64,000 nt of DNA from Cryptomeria japonica (GCF_030272615.1 NC_081406.1:477180900-477244899); one strand, 5' to 3'; counted from the stretch's first letter, positions 43,802 through 56,163 are shown. The notes: generated by a model not told the origin, from the sequence alone. Translations and numbers: made by a program.

Positions 43802-45082
43802 TTAGTTTGCCGGTTCAATGACTTCCACACTAGGTGCAGAAACCGGTTCTTCTTGTGACACTTCTTTAGATTTCTTCTTCCATGTTGTCTTCATATCTGC
43901 TTGAACAGTTTCAACATCAATCTTTCCTTCCAGAGTGACCAGTATATCATCTGATATGTTCTTTCTCATTTTGGAGGTTCTGGCAGGGTGTCCCAGTTTG
44001 TTGCAATGATAACATACCATTCTAGGTGTTCTCCATGGTCCATTGTTCATTCTACCATTCTTCCTCCTACATGTTGCAGCAGTGTGACCACTACCATGGC
44101 AAATCAAACAGGTTGCTCTCCAACCAGTTGCCCCTTGATAGCCACCACCACCTGACTGATGGTCATAGGCATTATATCGGTTTGGATTCCGATTCACAGA
44201 GGATTCAGGAAAAACTCCTTGAATCCTTTGAGGATATCTTCCAGTGTTGTGTATAACAGACCCGCATTCAAATGCTCTATGCCCAAACTTGTTGCATGCA
44301 TAACAGTTACCATTGAATCTATTGGATCTAGGCTTATTGTTTAGAAAGTAGGGAAAAATATTGTAAGCCTTACTTCTACATACATTGGTAGTGTGTCCTT
44401 CCTTGAGACAATTAAAGCAAACAGGTTTGAACTTTTGCTTACCTTTATCCTATGGTGTCGGTTGCTTATTTGATGCTCCATCTTTTGTTGCAGAGGTCTC
44501 ACCTTTCTCATATCCAGAGAAACTAAGTCCAGTGGTATTCTTTACCCGTTTTGCTGATTCAAGCTTTTATTCTAGCTTAACAATACTTTTATTGAATTTG
44601 GAAAGTATTTCCTTTGACTCAGTGAGTTATTTGGAAATAGCTACATTGGATTCCTTCAAGGTTGCATTCTTAGAAATAGCCATGTTTAGTTCACCTTGCA
44701 TTTCTTCTTTTTCCACTTTACTCTCTTGGAGATGAGCGGTAAGTGCACTGATTTCTTGCTTCAGCTTGGAGATCTCATGATCTTTATCTTTTACCAGATC
44801 TTCAACTTTCCTCTAGTTCTCAAGCTTTTGACACATTCTAATAGTCAGTCCTTCTAGTTCCCTTCTCAGGTTGGCATTGGACTCATTCAGTTTTTCAACT
44901 TCTTCAACTAGGGCTTCCATGTCTGCTTCATCAGAAGAACTGTTTTCAGTAAGTTCCATCAGTTTCTCAGCATGCTCTCTTCTCTTTGCTAGAGAGGTCT
45001 TATATTTGACTTTAAGTTCATCAAAGGCTTTCTCAGTCTGAGTGAGAGGATAAGTAAGCTCCCTCATAGTGTATTCCTCCAT
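43802..45082 (-). pseudogene. Gag-like ORF of element F with coiled coil and four zinc-knuckle sites (ORF-A)
   Basis: The likely start is ATG at 45,082 (MEEYTMRELTYPLTQTEKAF), 38 nt after the PBS. One frame reaches the TAA at 43,802 with stops at 44,813, near 44,626, near 44,567 and near 44,452, all in Gln-like positions. The N-terminal two fifths form a coiled coil (EALVEEVEKLNESNANLRRE, DHEISKLKQEISALTAHLQE). Then come CFNCLKEGHTTNVC (~44,420), CYACNKFGHRAFEC (~44,300), CLICHGSGHTAATC (~44,100) and CYHCNKLGHPARTSK (~44,010), the last missing its fourth ligand. Usual copia gags have one knuckle and an UBN2 capsid domain. Here the capsid domain is absent. It probably binds the element RNA. 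Confidence 0.85.
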
Positions 45083-45119
45083 ATCTCCTTTCAAGTAGTT
45101 AAACTTATAGAAAGGTTGT

Positions 45120-45130
45120 CTTTGATACCA
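45120..45130 (-). other. Primer-binding site of element F
   Basis: Minus-strand TGGTATCAAAG, 2 nt inside the right LTR. It shows minus orientation. Confidence 0.9.
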
Positions 45131-45132
45131 GT

Positions 45133-46300
45133 TGATGAATACTAAGAGGGGGGGTGAATTAGTGTACAAATAAATATTGAACTCAAATACTTAAATAGTT
45201 TAGCAGTAAACCGGTATAACAGTTTTACTAACAAACCAGTTAAGACAAATACAAACCAAACAACAAATAAGGCATTCACCCACAGGAGCACAATCACCAT
45301 AACACAAGAGATTTTGATGTGGAAATCCAAATGGGAAAAACCACGGTGAGATGAAACTCACAAGTAACTATCTGCAGAATAGTAACCAGACCGGTTAAGG
45401 TCATACATGTTCTTTCACCAGAACAGATCCTGATAGGAATCTCAATCTCTGTTAGGAGATAAGTCCGATTAAAGACTACCTTGTGAGAGGATTTCAGATC
45501 CACAATTGTGAACCACCTTGTTAGAAGATTTACAAAGGCTTTGCCAGGCCTACCCGGTTAAGGGTTTCAGACTTGTTGAAGATGTGAGTAATCAACAAGT
45601 GAGTGATCTAAATACTAGCACAATATGCTTGGTTAGATCCTTGATAGCTCATTGTTAATGCATTTCAACATTACTTCAGTCTTCAAAATCTCCACACTCT
45701 GTTTCTTCACAGAGGCCTGATCTTCTTCTGTGGTCGCACATACAAAAACCTCATCAACCACCTAAAACCCTAACAACAACTAAAACCCTAGACATGATGT
45801 CCTTATAAATGAATCTGATTTCATGTCGGTCCAATAGGATTACATTGCAAGTTCCTAGGTTCAGTGCATCTAGACACATTTGGTAACACGACACAAAATC
45901 ACCACCAAAGTGTTGGTGGATGATAATTCATCACAAAAATACTGGTTGGTAACTCATCATAGAGTAATATTGGTTCATACATTTAACCGATTACTGGTTC
46001 ACACATTTTACCAATTACCGGTTTGTCAAAATGAAGACTGGGAAAAATGATAACAACCACTTTGTTCCTTTGTACCGCTTTGGGATCCTCAAACCGCTTG
46101 AGTCTTCAAATTGCATGGGTCTTCATACCGCTTGAGATCGGTAAACACTTTCTGCAAAACACTGATAGTCTAAAGACTATAATACATAATATCAGTTGGA
46201 ACAAATACCAGTTGAGCATAACTCATACATACAAAAAGTGATCTCAAAGCAAGTGTGTCCATCAATGACAATCACAACATCATCATAAAAAATGCCAACA
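45133..46300 (-). repeat. 5' LTR of element F
   Basis: Full-length partner of 38,615-39,801. Both LTRs carry several ACCGGT/AACCGGTT words and the shared GGAAA..GGGAAAAACCAC block. Confidence 0.94.
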
Positions 46301-46305
46301 ATTAT

Positions 46306-46779
46306 GGTATGGTATTGTAACATGGTATGTGCAAATATTGAATATCATATGAGCAGGCCATAGAGAATGTTCAAGGAAGGTTTGACGGTGCTTATCAGAG
46401 ATTAACTGGTATTGAATCCAGCATTGGAGATTCTATTTTGAGCAATACATTATTCTAGGATTTAACCATCCTACTGTAGTCATTGTGACTCCCATTTGAG
46501 CAGTAGTATCATCTGATTGTGGGTAAGGTTTCCCACCATGGTTTTTCCCCTTACAGGGTTTCCATGTCAAAATCTCTGTATTATGTGTTGTGCATGTTGT
46601 TTCTCTTTCTATTTCATGCATTAAGTTTCACCAGTATTGATATTAATTTCTAATCTATTAACCGACATTAAGTTAGGTTTACTAGTATCAAATATCAAGT
46701 TTGATTAAGTTATAATTGGGTTGAAATTCATTGACAACTGATTCACCCCCCCTCTCAGTTGTCCTTCCAGTTCCTAACA
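46306..46779 (+). repeat. 3' LTR of copia E, right part
   Basis: Continues the LTR of E after element F, matching 29,020-29,567 of the left LTR except for a ~75-bp deletion after GAGCAG (46,498-46,503). Ends CCTAACA before the GTTAT duplication. Confidence 0.93.
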
Positions 46780-46784
46780 GTTAT

Positions 46785-48340
46785 ATGCGGGTTATTGACA
46801 ATATTCTCAATACATTATTTTCTAGTGGGTTGTAAAATATTTGGAGGAGTTTTTGGGAACATTTTGTGCAGGTTAGGACATTTTGTATCAGCTAAGCTTA
46901 ATGTGAAGAAAAGCGTTGGTTGTCCCAACTGTTCTATCATTGTGGTGAGGTCCCTAAGAGATTTACTCCAAAATGTGCGTGTGTCACGTAAGGAGGCAGC
47001 ATAGTGCATGATGTGGTTAGGCAATTCATTTGAAGGTGTGTTCTACAAGTGCTCCCTCAGTGCCTAAACATTAGCTGGAAGAGAATCTTCCAAATTGTCT
47101 TTATGAAAATAGCAGCTGATTGTTGGGAGCGGTGCCTCATCATAAGATTGTAGATTTAATATCTAAATTGCACATGTTGACGAAATCTTTGACCATGATA
47201 TTTAATCAAGTGCAAAGCATATTCATGCAAATGTACATGTTTTTCTCTATCTTGAAGTGGCAAAGCCAATCCATTAGGAAATAATGTTGGAAATACCATT
47301 GGAAATAAACATTCTATATTGTATTCATTAACATGTGAGGAACTGATTTGTGGCCAAGGGATGACATTGTTCTCAGTAGAATCTAGATGCAGAATTGTCC
47401 TAATTGCATCTAGTTCTGGCATTGAGGATGGAAGTCATGGAATAAATGAGGAAGTGTTTTCCATTGCATTTTTGGCATGGTCTGTGGAGGCTACATCTTC
47501 ATTTTTCTGTATAGGCTGTTCTTGAGGTGTGTGAACTCTATGTAACAAATCTGAAACATTAGTACTTGTTTCAGGCAATACTTGTAGTGCAGCAATATCA
47601 ATGAGCACATCCTTGTAATATTGGTCATGTTGAATTTTGTAATTCAATGCATCCATGACATGATACCTATTGATGTAACAGTCGTAACTTAGCCCTCCCA
47701 AATTAGCTCTACGGACAATAAGGATTTCTAAATCCTATATTTTTCATGGCAAGGAAATAGCAATTTCTAAAATGTCCCATGGGAAGTTAATTGTGTGGCT
47801 TGTATATTTATATTGGCCTCTCCTTGCATGAGTAACTTGCAAAACAAGAGCAACCCTTTCTATGAGCATTTCTTCTACTTGGGAAAGACGCTTTAAAATA
47901 AAATGTTGCTCGCCTGGGTCCATATTGTTTGATGAAGAGAAATGGTGAATGCCTCTCTCAGTACAACACCTCATGCAAACAACAACATGCTCAACATGTT
48001 TAATACTCATGCCCACATAGCATTATTTACAAACAGAACACGTTTCTGGGAGTCCCAACTTGTCAATGTTTTTTCGGAAGTTAGACAATGTGTGTTGGAA
48101 CGTAGGAGTGTGGAGGATGAGCTCAGGAGTAGTGCAAGGTGTTTGGGGAACATTGTTTAGTTGAGGGTGATCCGTTTGTATTCCCAACAATGTTTGGAAG
48201 CCAGTATCGGGCGGTTGCTGTGCGTGTCGTTTCATTTGCCATTTGTTGGAGATTTTCACCCCATTCTTTGCATAGTAAATTCTATTTGTTTGCTTCCTCT
48301 TGGCTTTGACCACATCACCTAGTTGTGTCGAAGGCTAAAA
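46785..48340 (-). pseudogene. Helitron Rep, N-terminal zinc-finger region and first part of nuclease domain
   Basis: Minus-strand blocks are 48,313-48,023 (basic N-terminus, KAKRKQTNRIYYAK, ending CSVCK), 48,016-47,744 (GMSIKHVEHVVVCMRCC, NNMDPGEQHFILKRLSQVEE, HARRGQYKYTSHTINFPWDI), 47,701-47,435 (YDCYINRYHVMDALNY), 47,422-47,156 (PWPQISSSHVNEYNIECLF, MVFPTLFPNG, ALHLIKYHGQRFRQHVQFRY) and 47,024-46,815 (LGQPTLFFTLSLADTKCPN, start of the Rep domain). This is the N-terminal half of the plant RepHel protein. It joins in frame with 28,458 after removal of copia E. Confidence 0.92.
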
Positions 48341-49922
<1,582 letters not shown>

Positions 49923-50160
49923 AATATATATACACTTACATATTTCTATATAGATAAATACGTTTGTATATATACGTACATGTAAATACATAGGCATACA
50001 TACATACATATGTACATAGATATACATATGTATATAAATATATATATAATTGTATGTAGACATGTACATATATAAAAATACATGTGTATCTATATAAAAG
50101 TATATAAGCACAAATATATGTATTTCTGTGGACATATTTACGTGTATACAAATGTATTTG
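49923..50160. repeat. TA/CATA-rich degenerate simple repeat
   Basis: Irregular ATATA, ACATA and TGTATA words. Tyr/Ile-rich open stretches here are artefacts. Confidence 0.85.
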
Positions 50161-50540
50161 GTTGCACCAAAATTTTATTTGAGTGAGTTGATTTAGTGGG
50201 GGCTTTTTCCTGCTGAAGTGTAAGACAATCCGATGAGTGTTTCTTTCCGGTGACCGATTACTTTTCTCAACAAGTGGTAGGTCTTCGCGGCGAGTGGCAG
50301 GTGGGTTCTTCGTTGTTTGGCTTAGATTGTGACATGTCCCTTGCACAAATCTTGGAGAAGTGGCGAATGGTAAGTGATGGGAAATGAAAACCGGTTAACC
50401 CTGATCTGTAATTTTCTTTTGTTTCATTTTCCGGTCCTCATTTTCCTGTGAATTGTTTTTGCTCTACAAGTTTTCGGTTGATTAGGGTTTAGTTTGCTGA
50501 GTGCACACTTTGTCTGCGAGAGCATTTGCTGAAGTTGTTA
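50161..50540 (+). other. CpG-containing unique-looking stretch with a possible first exon
   Basis: Between two TA-rich simple repeats lies ~380 bp of balanced composition with CpG sites (TTCCGGTGACCGATTAC, CTTCGCGGCGAGTGG). ATG at 50,334 begins a 12-codon frame MSLAQILEKWRM, ending exactly before GTAAGT at 50,370, a strong splice-donor match. A GATTAGGGTTTAG word typical of plant 5' regions is at about 50,480. If real, it is the first exon of a host gene whose remainder is displaced by the copia at 50,991 or lies elsewhere. No product can be named. Confidence 0.3.
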
Positions 50541-50860
50541 TGGATATACATATATGTATAGATATATATGTATAGATATATATTTATAAATACATACAGA
50601 TGTTTGTATATATATGCACATCTATATATACATATGAATGAAAATATGTGTATAACTGTATAGATAGATATGCACATATATAAATACATGTATATGTATA
50701 TATTGTATAACTATGTATATATATTTATTTGCACATACATGTATATATATACATATCTATATATGCTAATTTCTATATAAAAATGTACATGTCTATGTTT
50801 ATATACAAATCTATATATACATATATACATACGCATATATATATATATATATATATGTGC
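50541..50860. repeat. TA-rich degenerate simple repeat
   Basis: Same character as 49,923-50,160, including a perfect TA run near 50,837-50,856. Confidence 0.85.
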
Positions 50861-50990
50861 ATATTAGTTTTCATGCATAGATTATTTTTTGATGTTTTCT
50901 ATGTGTATGAACAATCGGTACTTATATATGGAGGAAATCTCAAGGAAATCAAATTTCTTCTACAAGGCAACTAACCAACATAGATGAGTA
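50861..50990. other. Short flank left of copia H, no gene seen
   Basis: A plus-strand open stretch ends at 50,974 (YEQSVLIYGGNLKEIKFLLQ). It is mostly repeat-derived upstream and not called. Confidence 0.4.
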
Positions 50991-52374
50991 TGTTGGCATT
51001 TGCATGAAGATTGCATTAATGATATGTTATGTTATCATTGATGTCAATTAACCGGTAATGATATTGTTGATATTGTTGTAATATTATTTTGTAACCGATA
51101 GGAAGAGTTTGTGGAGTGAGCTGGTATTGCTATATATTAGAGAGTTGAACCGGTAACCGGTAAACCCTAACCGATTAAGTTTGGTGAATTGGTTATATTG
51201 GTTTATGATCTAATGATGAGCGGAAATAATTATGACACATATGATTATTGTATGAAGACAATTTCAAGTGATTTTGGTGAACTGTTATAACGGTTTTGTC
51301 TAGGGAATGAGCAAATTTATTGCATATAATGAAAAGCGCATGATGAGTTACTAAGTTCGATGAAGCAGTGATCAAGAAGCGATCAAGGTTTTCTTGATTG
51401 ATGTGCAAAGATTGCTATGTAATCTAACAGTCATACTTGAATCGACTTGTTTGTAATCTCTATGAGAATTAGGTTTTTGTTGTGTTACTGACCTAATTGA
51501 TTTGTTTATAAGGTCGATGAAGTTGTCTAGTTTAAAGAGTTGGCAAAGAGTTGGAAAAGATCAGTTGAGTGTGTGGTTGTCGAACCGGATGATGTATCTG
51601 CAGTTTCAGTAAAGGCAGATAGGAGCATGAAATGGATCTTATCAAGCAAGTGTAGTGTTATTTAGACAAATCAACAAACTCCTGTTGTTTTCTAACAATT
51701 ATAGCAGAATTGAAATCCCCTAACCGGGTAAGCTCTAACAAGCTTGGTACTATTCAAATCCTCTGATAAGGTGATCCATTAGCTTGGATTTTTAAATCCT
51801 CTACCGAGTTTACTCCTTACAGGGTATTGCTTCCAACAAGACATTGTAGTCAATCCCTTAACCAGGTAGTTCCTAACAGGATCAGTTCTTAATAGGACTT
51901 TTATAAAACTTTAACAGGCTAGGCTCCTAACAGGGCAAACTTCAAAAGAGTTCAGATAGTTATCTTGTGAGTCTCATCTCACCGTGGTTTTTCCCATTTG
52001 GGTTTCCATGTCAAAAATATTTGTGTCAAGTGGTGAATGTTTTTGTGGTTATGTTCTTATGGTTGATTTACTTAACTACTTAACTACTTGATAAGTTATG
52101 ATAACCGGAAGCATTGAGAAATGAAGTCTTTTGACATATAAAAAAGCATTTGGATGTTTATGAGTTTGAAGTTGTTTATTGTTAATTTGTTGTAACAGTC
52201 AACCGGTTTATCTTATGAGTTTTTATCTTGATAGTGGTATTACATTGATAGTTCTAAGTTTACTTTGAGAGATTGATTTTTGAGATTGGTGATGTTTGTA
52301 TCAATTTTTCTATCTAATGATTCACCCCCCCTCTTAGTAGTTGACCGGATACTTATTCTTTAATCATACCATCA
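50991..52374 (+). repeat. 5' LTR of copia H
   Basis: Begins TGTTGGCATTTGC, ends ATACCATCA next to a PBS, and carries the shared GTGGTTTTTCCCATTTGGG block at about 51,990. The 3' LTR is missing because the element is truncated, so the left edge rests on the TGTTGG start alone. Confidence 0.75.
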
Positions 52375-52376
52375 AT

Positions 52377-52388
52377 TGGTATCAGAGC
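52377..52388 (+). other. Primer-binding site of copia H
   Basis: TGGTATCAGAGC, initiator tRNA-Met type, 2 nt inside the LTR. Confidence 0.9.
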
Positions 52389-52444
52389 ATATCAGGTCCT
52401 CTAAGGTCTAAGTGTAACAACTTGAGGTAAAGATCTTGCAGATC

Positions 52445-53330
52445 ATGATCAAGAAGGAAGGTTTGAATTTTAATAGAGAGAACTATAGGATATGGAGTGA
52501 CATAATGAAAATTTATATTGAGAGTCTGGGAAGCTAGCATTGGGAACATGTCGATACTAAATATGTTGCACCTACTGGGATGTTGACTAATGATCATAAG
52601 AAAGAGAAAAAAGAAAATCATCAAGCATTAGAGGCCATTATTAGTTCTTTATCTGATGCAGAGTATGGAAATGTTCATGGTCTAGAGATTGCATATGAGG
52701 TATGGAAAAAACTTGAAGAGATTTATAGCTGTGATAAACATGTTAAGATTGCTAAAGAAGAGAGTCTAAGAGGAAAGTTTAATGACATGCAGATGGTTGA
52801 AGGTGAGAATATCCAACAGTATGGTCAAAGGATAAAGGCAACAGTATGGTCAAAGGATAAAGGATATAGTTAGTGAAATTAAGAGTCCAAGAGGTAAAGT
52901 GGAAGATGCCACGGTGATCTGTAAGGTACTGAGAACCCTGCTACCAGTCTATGTTGTCCGAGTTGTAGCTATTCAAGAGCTAAAGTCCATTGACAAAACT
53001 AAGGTAACTCTTGACTCCATCATTGGCAAGCTTACTGCTTTTGAATTAAATGGTTATGATGGTAGTCTACAGAAATCTAAGTTTGCATTTAGAGCTTCTA
53101 TTTCTAACCCATTTGTGAGGAAAAGTAGAGATTCCAGTCACAATTATGAATCCAGATCCAATGGAGAAGCTGATGATGAAGACAGTTAAGTTGAGCTTGA
53201 AGCATTGTTGGCCAAGCGATTGCCTAGATGTACAAGTAAATATAGAGGTAAATTACCTTTGAAATGTTTTGCATGCAACAATATTGGACACATAGCTGCT
53301 AACTTTCCTAATGGTGATAATGAGCACAAA
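52445..53330 (+). pseudogene. Copia H gag
   Basis: ATG 52,445 (MIKKEGLNFNRENYRIW) opens the UBN2-type capsid. A stop follows near 52,534, then AYEVWKKLEEIYSCDKHV and MQMVEGENIQQYGQRIK. A 25-bp tandem duplication at about 52,814-52,863 shifts the frame. Gag resumes with VICKVLRTLLPVYVVRVVAI and the zinc knuckle CFACNNIGHIAANFP (last Cys changed to Phe) at about 53,265-53,310. Confidence 0.88.
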
Positions 53331-53700
53331 TGAGAGAAATTCAAGAAGTATAAGGGTAAAGGCAAAAGAGATTGTCTTATTGTTGTTGATGGTGGTATCA
53401 CTGATGAAGAATCTGATGGTGATGCTAATGAAGACATTATGTTTGTAGCCATTAAAGAAGAGATATCAAACCAGAAGGCATTAGTATCCAGGATGGATAA
53501 CTCTGATGATCGGATCATTGATAGTGGTTGTTCATAGCACATGACTGGTGATCGGAGAAAATTTCTTTCTTTGAAGGAATTTGATGGTAGAGTTGTAAGA
53601 TTTGGTAATGACTCGCCCTACATGGTTAATGGTAAGGGAACTATTTCTGTTAATGGAAAGAGCAATGTAGATGATGTCTAATAGGTTGAAGGTTTAAAGC
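53331..53700 (+). pseudogene. Copia H protease
   Basis: Acidic linker (ESDGDANEDIMFVAIKEE), then RIIDSGCS, a stop, HMTGDRRKFLSLKEF and VRFGNDSPYMVNGKG with the DSG active site, ending VEGLKHNILSV. The stop within the active-site loop and one near 53,682 (VDDV) inactivate it. Confidence 0.88.
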
Positions 53701-54764
53701 ACAATATTTTGAGTGTGGCACAACTCAATGACAGAGGATACCCATTGGAGTTTAAGAATGGTATGTGCAAAATATATGGCAGCAAAGGTGAACTGATTGC
53801 AATCGGGAAGCAAACTAAAGGTAACTTGTTTCACCTTAATCCTAGAGTTAGGAACTATTTAATTGCAAAGATAGATGATAGTTGGCTTTGACATAGGAGA
53901 TTTTGTCATATAAACTTTAATAACATTGTTAAAGTGAGTAAGTCAAAGACAATGAGAGGTTTGCCTTAGTTGGACAAACTGGTTAATGCTCTATGTAAAG
54001 AATGTCAGTTGGGAAAGATGACATCCTCAACTTTCAAGAGCAAATCTTTTTCAGTGGAACATTTGTTAGATTTGGTTCATACAGATCTTTGTGGACCAAT
54101 AAGGACAAAAAGTATTCAAGGTGACATATATTTTATGATCTTCACTGATGATTGCTCAAGGATGATGTGGGTCACATTCTTGAAGGATAAGACTAAAGCT
54201 TTTGGTAAGTTCAAGGCATTCAAGGCCTTAGCTGATAAGGAGAGCGGTAAGAAGATAAAGTGTCTGAGGACAGATCAAGGTGATGGATTTACTTCTGAGG
54301 AATTCACTAGATATTGTGAAGAAAATGGTATCAAACGACAACTTTCTGCACTGAGGACACCACATCAGAATGGTATCGCAGAGAGAAACAACCGATCAGT
54401 TGTTGAAGCTGCTAGGATGATGTTGATACAAGGAGGTGTAGCGAAAACTTTTTGGAGAGAAGCTGTCAGCACATCTGTCTACACTATGAACTAGATTTTG
54501 GTAAAAAGAGGTAAGGACAAGACTCCTTATGAATATTGGTATGGAAGATCACCTGATGTTAGTTATTTCAAGATATTTGGAAGCAAATGTTTTATTAAGA
54601 GAGGTGATTATATTAGCAAATTTGAAGCTAAAAGTGATGAAGGTATATTTCTTGGCTATTCCACCAAGAGTAAGGCCTACAAGTATTTTAACAACCGGGC
54701 ATAGAGAATTATTGAGAGTGTTGATGTTCAAGTGGATGAATATCCTGAAGTCTCAGAGGAAACT
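53701..54764 (+). pseudogene. Copia H integrase, element cut off after it
   Basis: LNDRGYPLEFKNGMCKI, HRRFCHINFNNIV and CKECQLGKMTSS form the zinc site. HTDLCGPIRTKSIQGD and FTDDCSRMMWV hold the first Asp, LRTDQGDGFTSEEF the second, and APRTP-like LRTPHQNGIAERNNRS the Glu. Then YEYWYGRSPDVSYFKIFG and GIFLGYSTKSKAYKYF follow. Stops at about 53,889, 53,967, 54,492 and 54,702. After SEET at 54,764 the copia text ends abruptly and the LTR-like block begins, so RT, RNase H and the 3' LTR are gone. Confidence 0.9.
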
Positions 54765-56163
54765 TGATGCTCTGCAAAATGGACAAGGGTTAGACTAAAA
54801 GCCTATGGTGGAATAACACACAAAAACACAAAAAATCGTTAGTGTTAATCAACCAAAAACTATTCCAAGTAGACATATAAAAAAAGACACTAAAAACATG
54901 ACAAGATATTTAACTATGGAAGCAAATACAACAAGGCATCTACAAATGCCTTCTACCATGCTCTTAGCTCCTTCTCCTTTGTTCCTCTCCTCTCCAAGTT
55001 CCAAATTAGTGTAGCCCTCAGCATCTTTTTGCACTATGGATGCTTATGGAGGTTCAAGATTGAAATGTTTTAACTATGCTATGCAAGTGTAAAACAAACT
55101 AACTAGACATGGTATGAAAATGAACTAAGATTTATTTTAGTCCAAAATGACAATATATGTGATTTATGCTAAATGCTCTCTAAAATTCACTATAGATTAA
55201 ATGCATACAAGTTTTTAGGATTATGACTATGAATGCTAAATGCTTGAGGATTTGAAAATGAGGAATGAGAGCTCTATTTATAGGAAAAATGGAGCAATGG
55301 ATGGTTGAGATTGAGTAATCTCAACAAGGGTCAGGATTGAATGATATTCAATCTATGTGAGGACTTTCAACCCAATCCCAGGATGACAAGTGTCAATATG
55401 AGATAGGTTGAGAAGAGAGGGAATAAGCATTAAATGCTTGACATGACTTGAGAGTTAACTTGGGAGTTAAGGTCAAGGTTGGGTTGAGTGAATATTTTCT
55501 TTATTCAAAGAATAAAGCTTTTATCCAATGGATAAACTCTTGTGCAAAGGTAAAAGGGATAACCATGGTCAAAGCAATAAATGCTTGAGGAGACACATGA
55601 GTCACATGAGAGTTGAGTTAGGGGTTAACCATAAATGGTCATGTAAGAGCCATTAATGGTTTGGAAGACTTTAGAGGTTAGCTTGTTGGACACACAAAGC
55701 ATTAAATGCTTTTCAAAGACTTTGAAGTCTTTGAGAAGTGACTCCAAGTTGCTTAGGAATGTGACAATAATTAAGGGATGGATTAGGCTATTTAGGAAGG
55801 GAATAGGATTGCAAGTGGGTTTGGTGGGTGAGGGAAAATAGGATTTTAATTAAAATAAAATTAATTTATTTCAACTTGTGGTTGCAACTTGCATTTGTAG
55901 GAAAATGCAAGTTGGGGGGGAATGATTTAAATAAATGCTTTTATTTAATTTATTTAAAAGAGGGAAGAGGTTTAAATTGAATAAATAGGATTTATTCATT
56001 TAATTGACTATGAATTTGATTTAATGAATTAATTAAAATAAATTGAATAATTTATTTAATTAATAGGAGAATGTTTAAAGATGAATTAATTAAATGTTAA
56101 TTTAATTAATTGATGGCTAGTGGATTCTTAATCAAATAAATATCAAATATTCATTTAATTAAA
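54765..56163 (-). repeat. LTR-like block, inverted relative of 16,695-18,148
   Basis: Starts TGATGCTCTGCAAAA in plus sense and aligns inverted with 16,695-18,148 over about 1.4 kb, including a G-run next to the ATGCAAGTTG word, the GGTTTGGTGGGTGAGGGAAAA block and the CTCTATTTATAGG element. AAACT stands on both sides (54,760-54,764 and 56,161-56,165), but the right edge does not end in CA. The block separates truncated copia H from truncated gypsy K. Confidence 0.65.

Larger units (their letters stand above)
38615..46300 (-). mobile_element. Non-autonomous LTR retrotransposon F with gag-like ORF and a large unknown ORF, no pol
   Basis: LTRs 38,615-39,801 and 45,133-46,300 (both start TGATGAATACTAAG and end CCAACA), PBS TGGTATCAAAG on the minus strand at 45,120-45,130, and purine tract AAAGGGGGGAT (minus) at about 39,802-39,812. 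The target duplication is GTTAT at 38,610-38,614 and ATTAT at 46,301-46,305 (one G to A change). The 5.3-kb interior encodes a gag-like protein and then, after a 434-bp spacer, a ~1,080-codon protein. I find no protease, integrase or RT motif on either strand. The LTR style, PBS and shared LTR block tie it to the copia families here, so it probably depends on one of them for enzymes. Confidence 0.93.
28459..46779 (+). mobile_element. Ty1/copia retrotransposon E carrying nested elements G and F
   Basis: The left LTR (28,459-29,567), PBS (29,570-29,581), gag-pol in the plus sense, a purine tract (about 38,042-38,053) and the right LTR (38,054-38,614 plus 46,306-46,779) make a complete element. 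Its coding part is interrupted by G (31,239-34,540) and by a ~600-bp insert at about 36,747-37,343, and its 3' LTR by F (38,615-46,300). Without passengers the element would be roughly 6.7 kb. Insertion is into the Helitron Rep gene with duplication GTTAT. Confidence 0.95.
25257..48340 (-). mobile_element. Autonomous-type Helitron, split by an 18.3-kb nest of retroelements
   Basis: N-terminal and early Rep text at 48,340-46,785 and late Rep plus helicase at 28,458-25,257 form one RepHel gene on the minus strand. The gene is interrupted by copia E with its nested passengers and, in the helicase, by an LTR-like insert. Both Helitron termini remain unlocated. The 5' end should be right of 48,340, near the AT microsatellite, and the 3' end left of 25,257. 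Confidence 0.88.
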
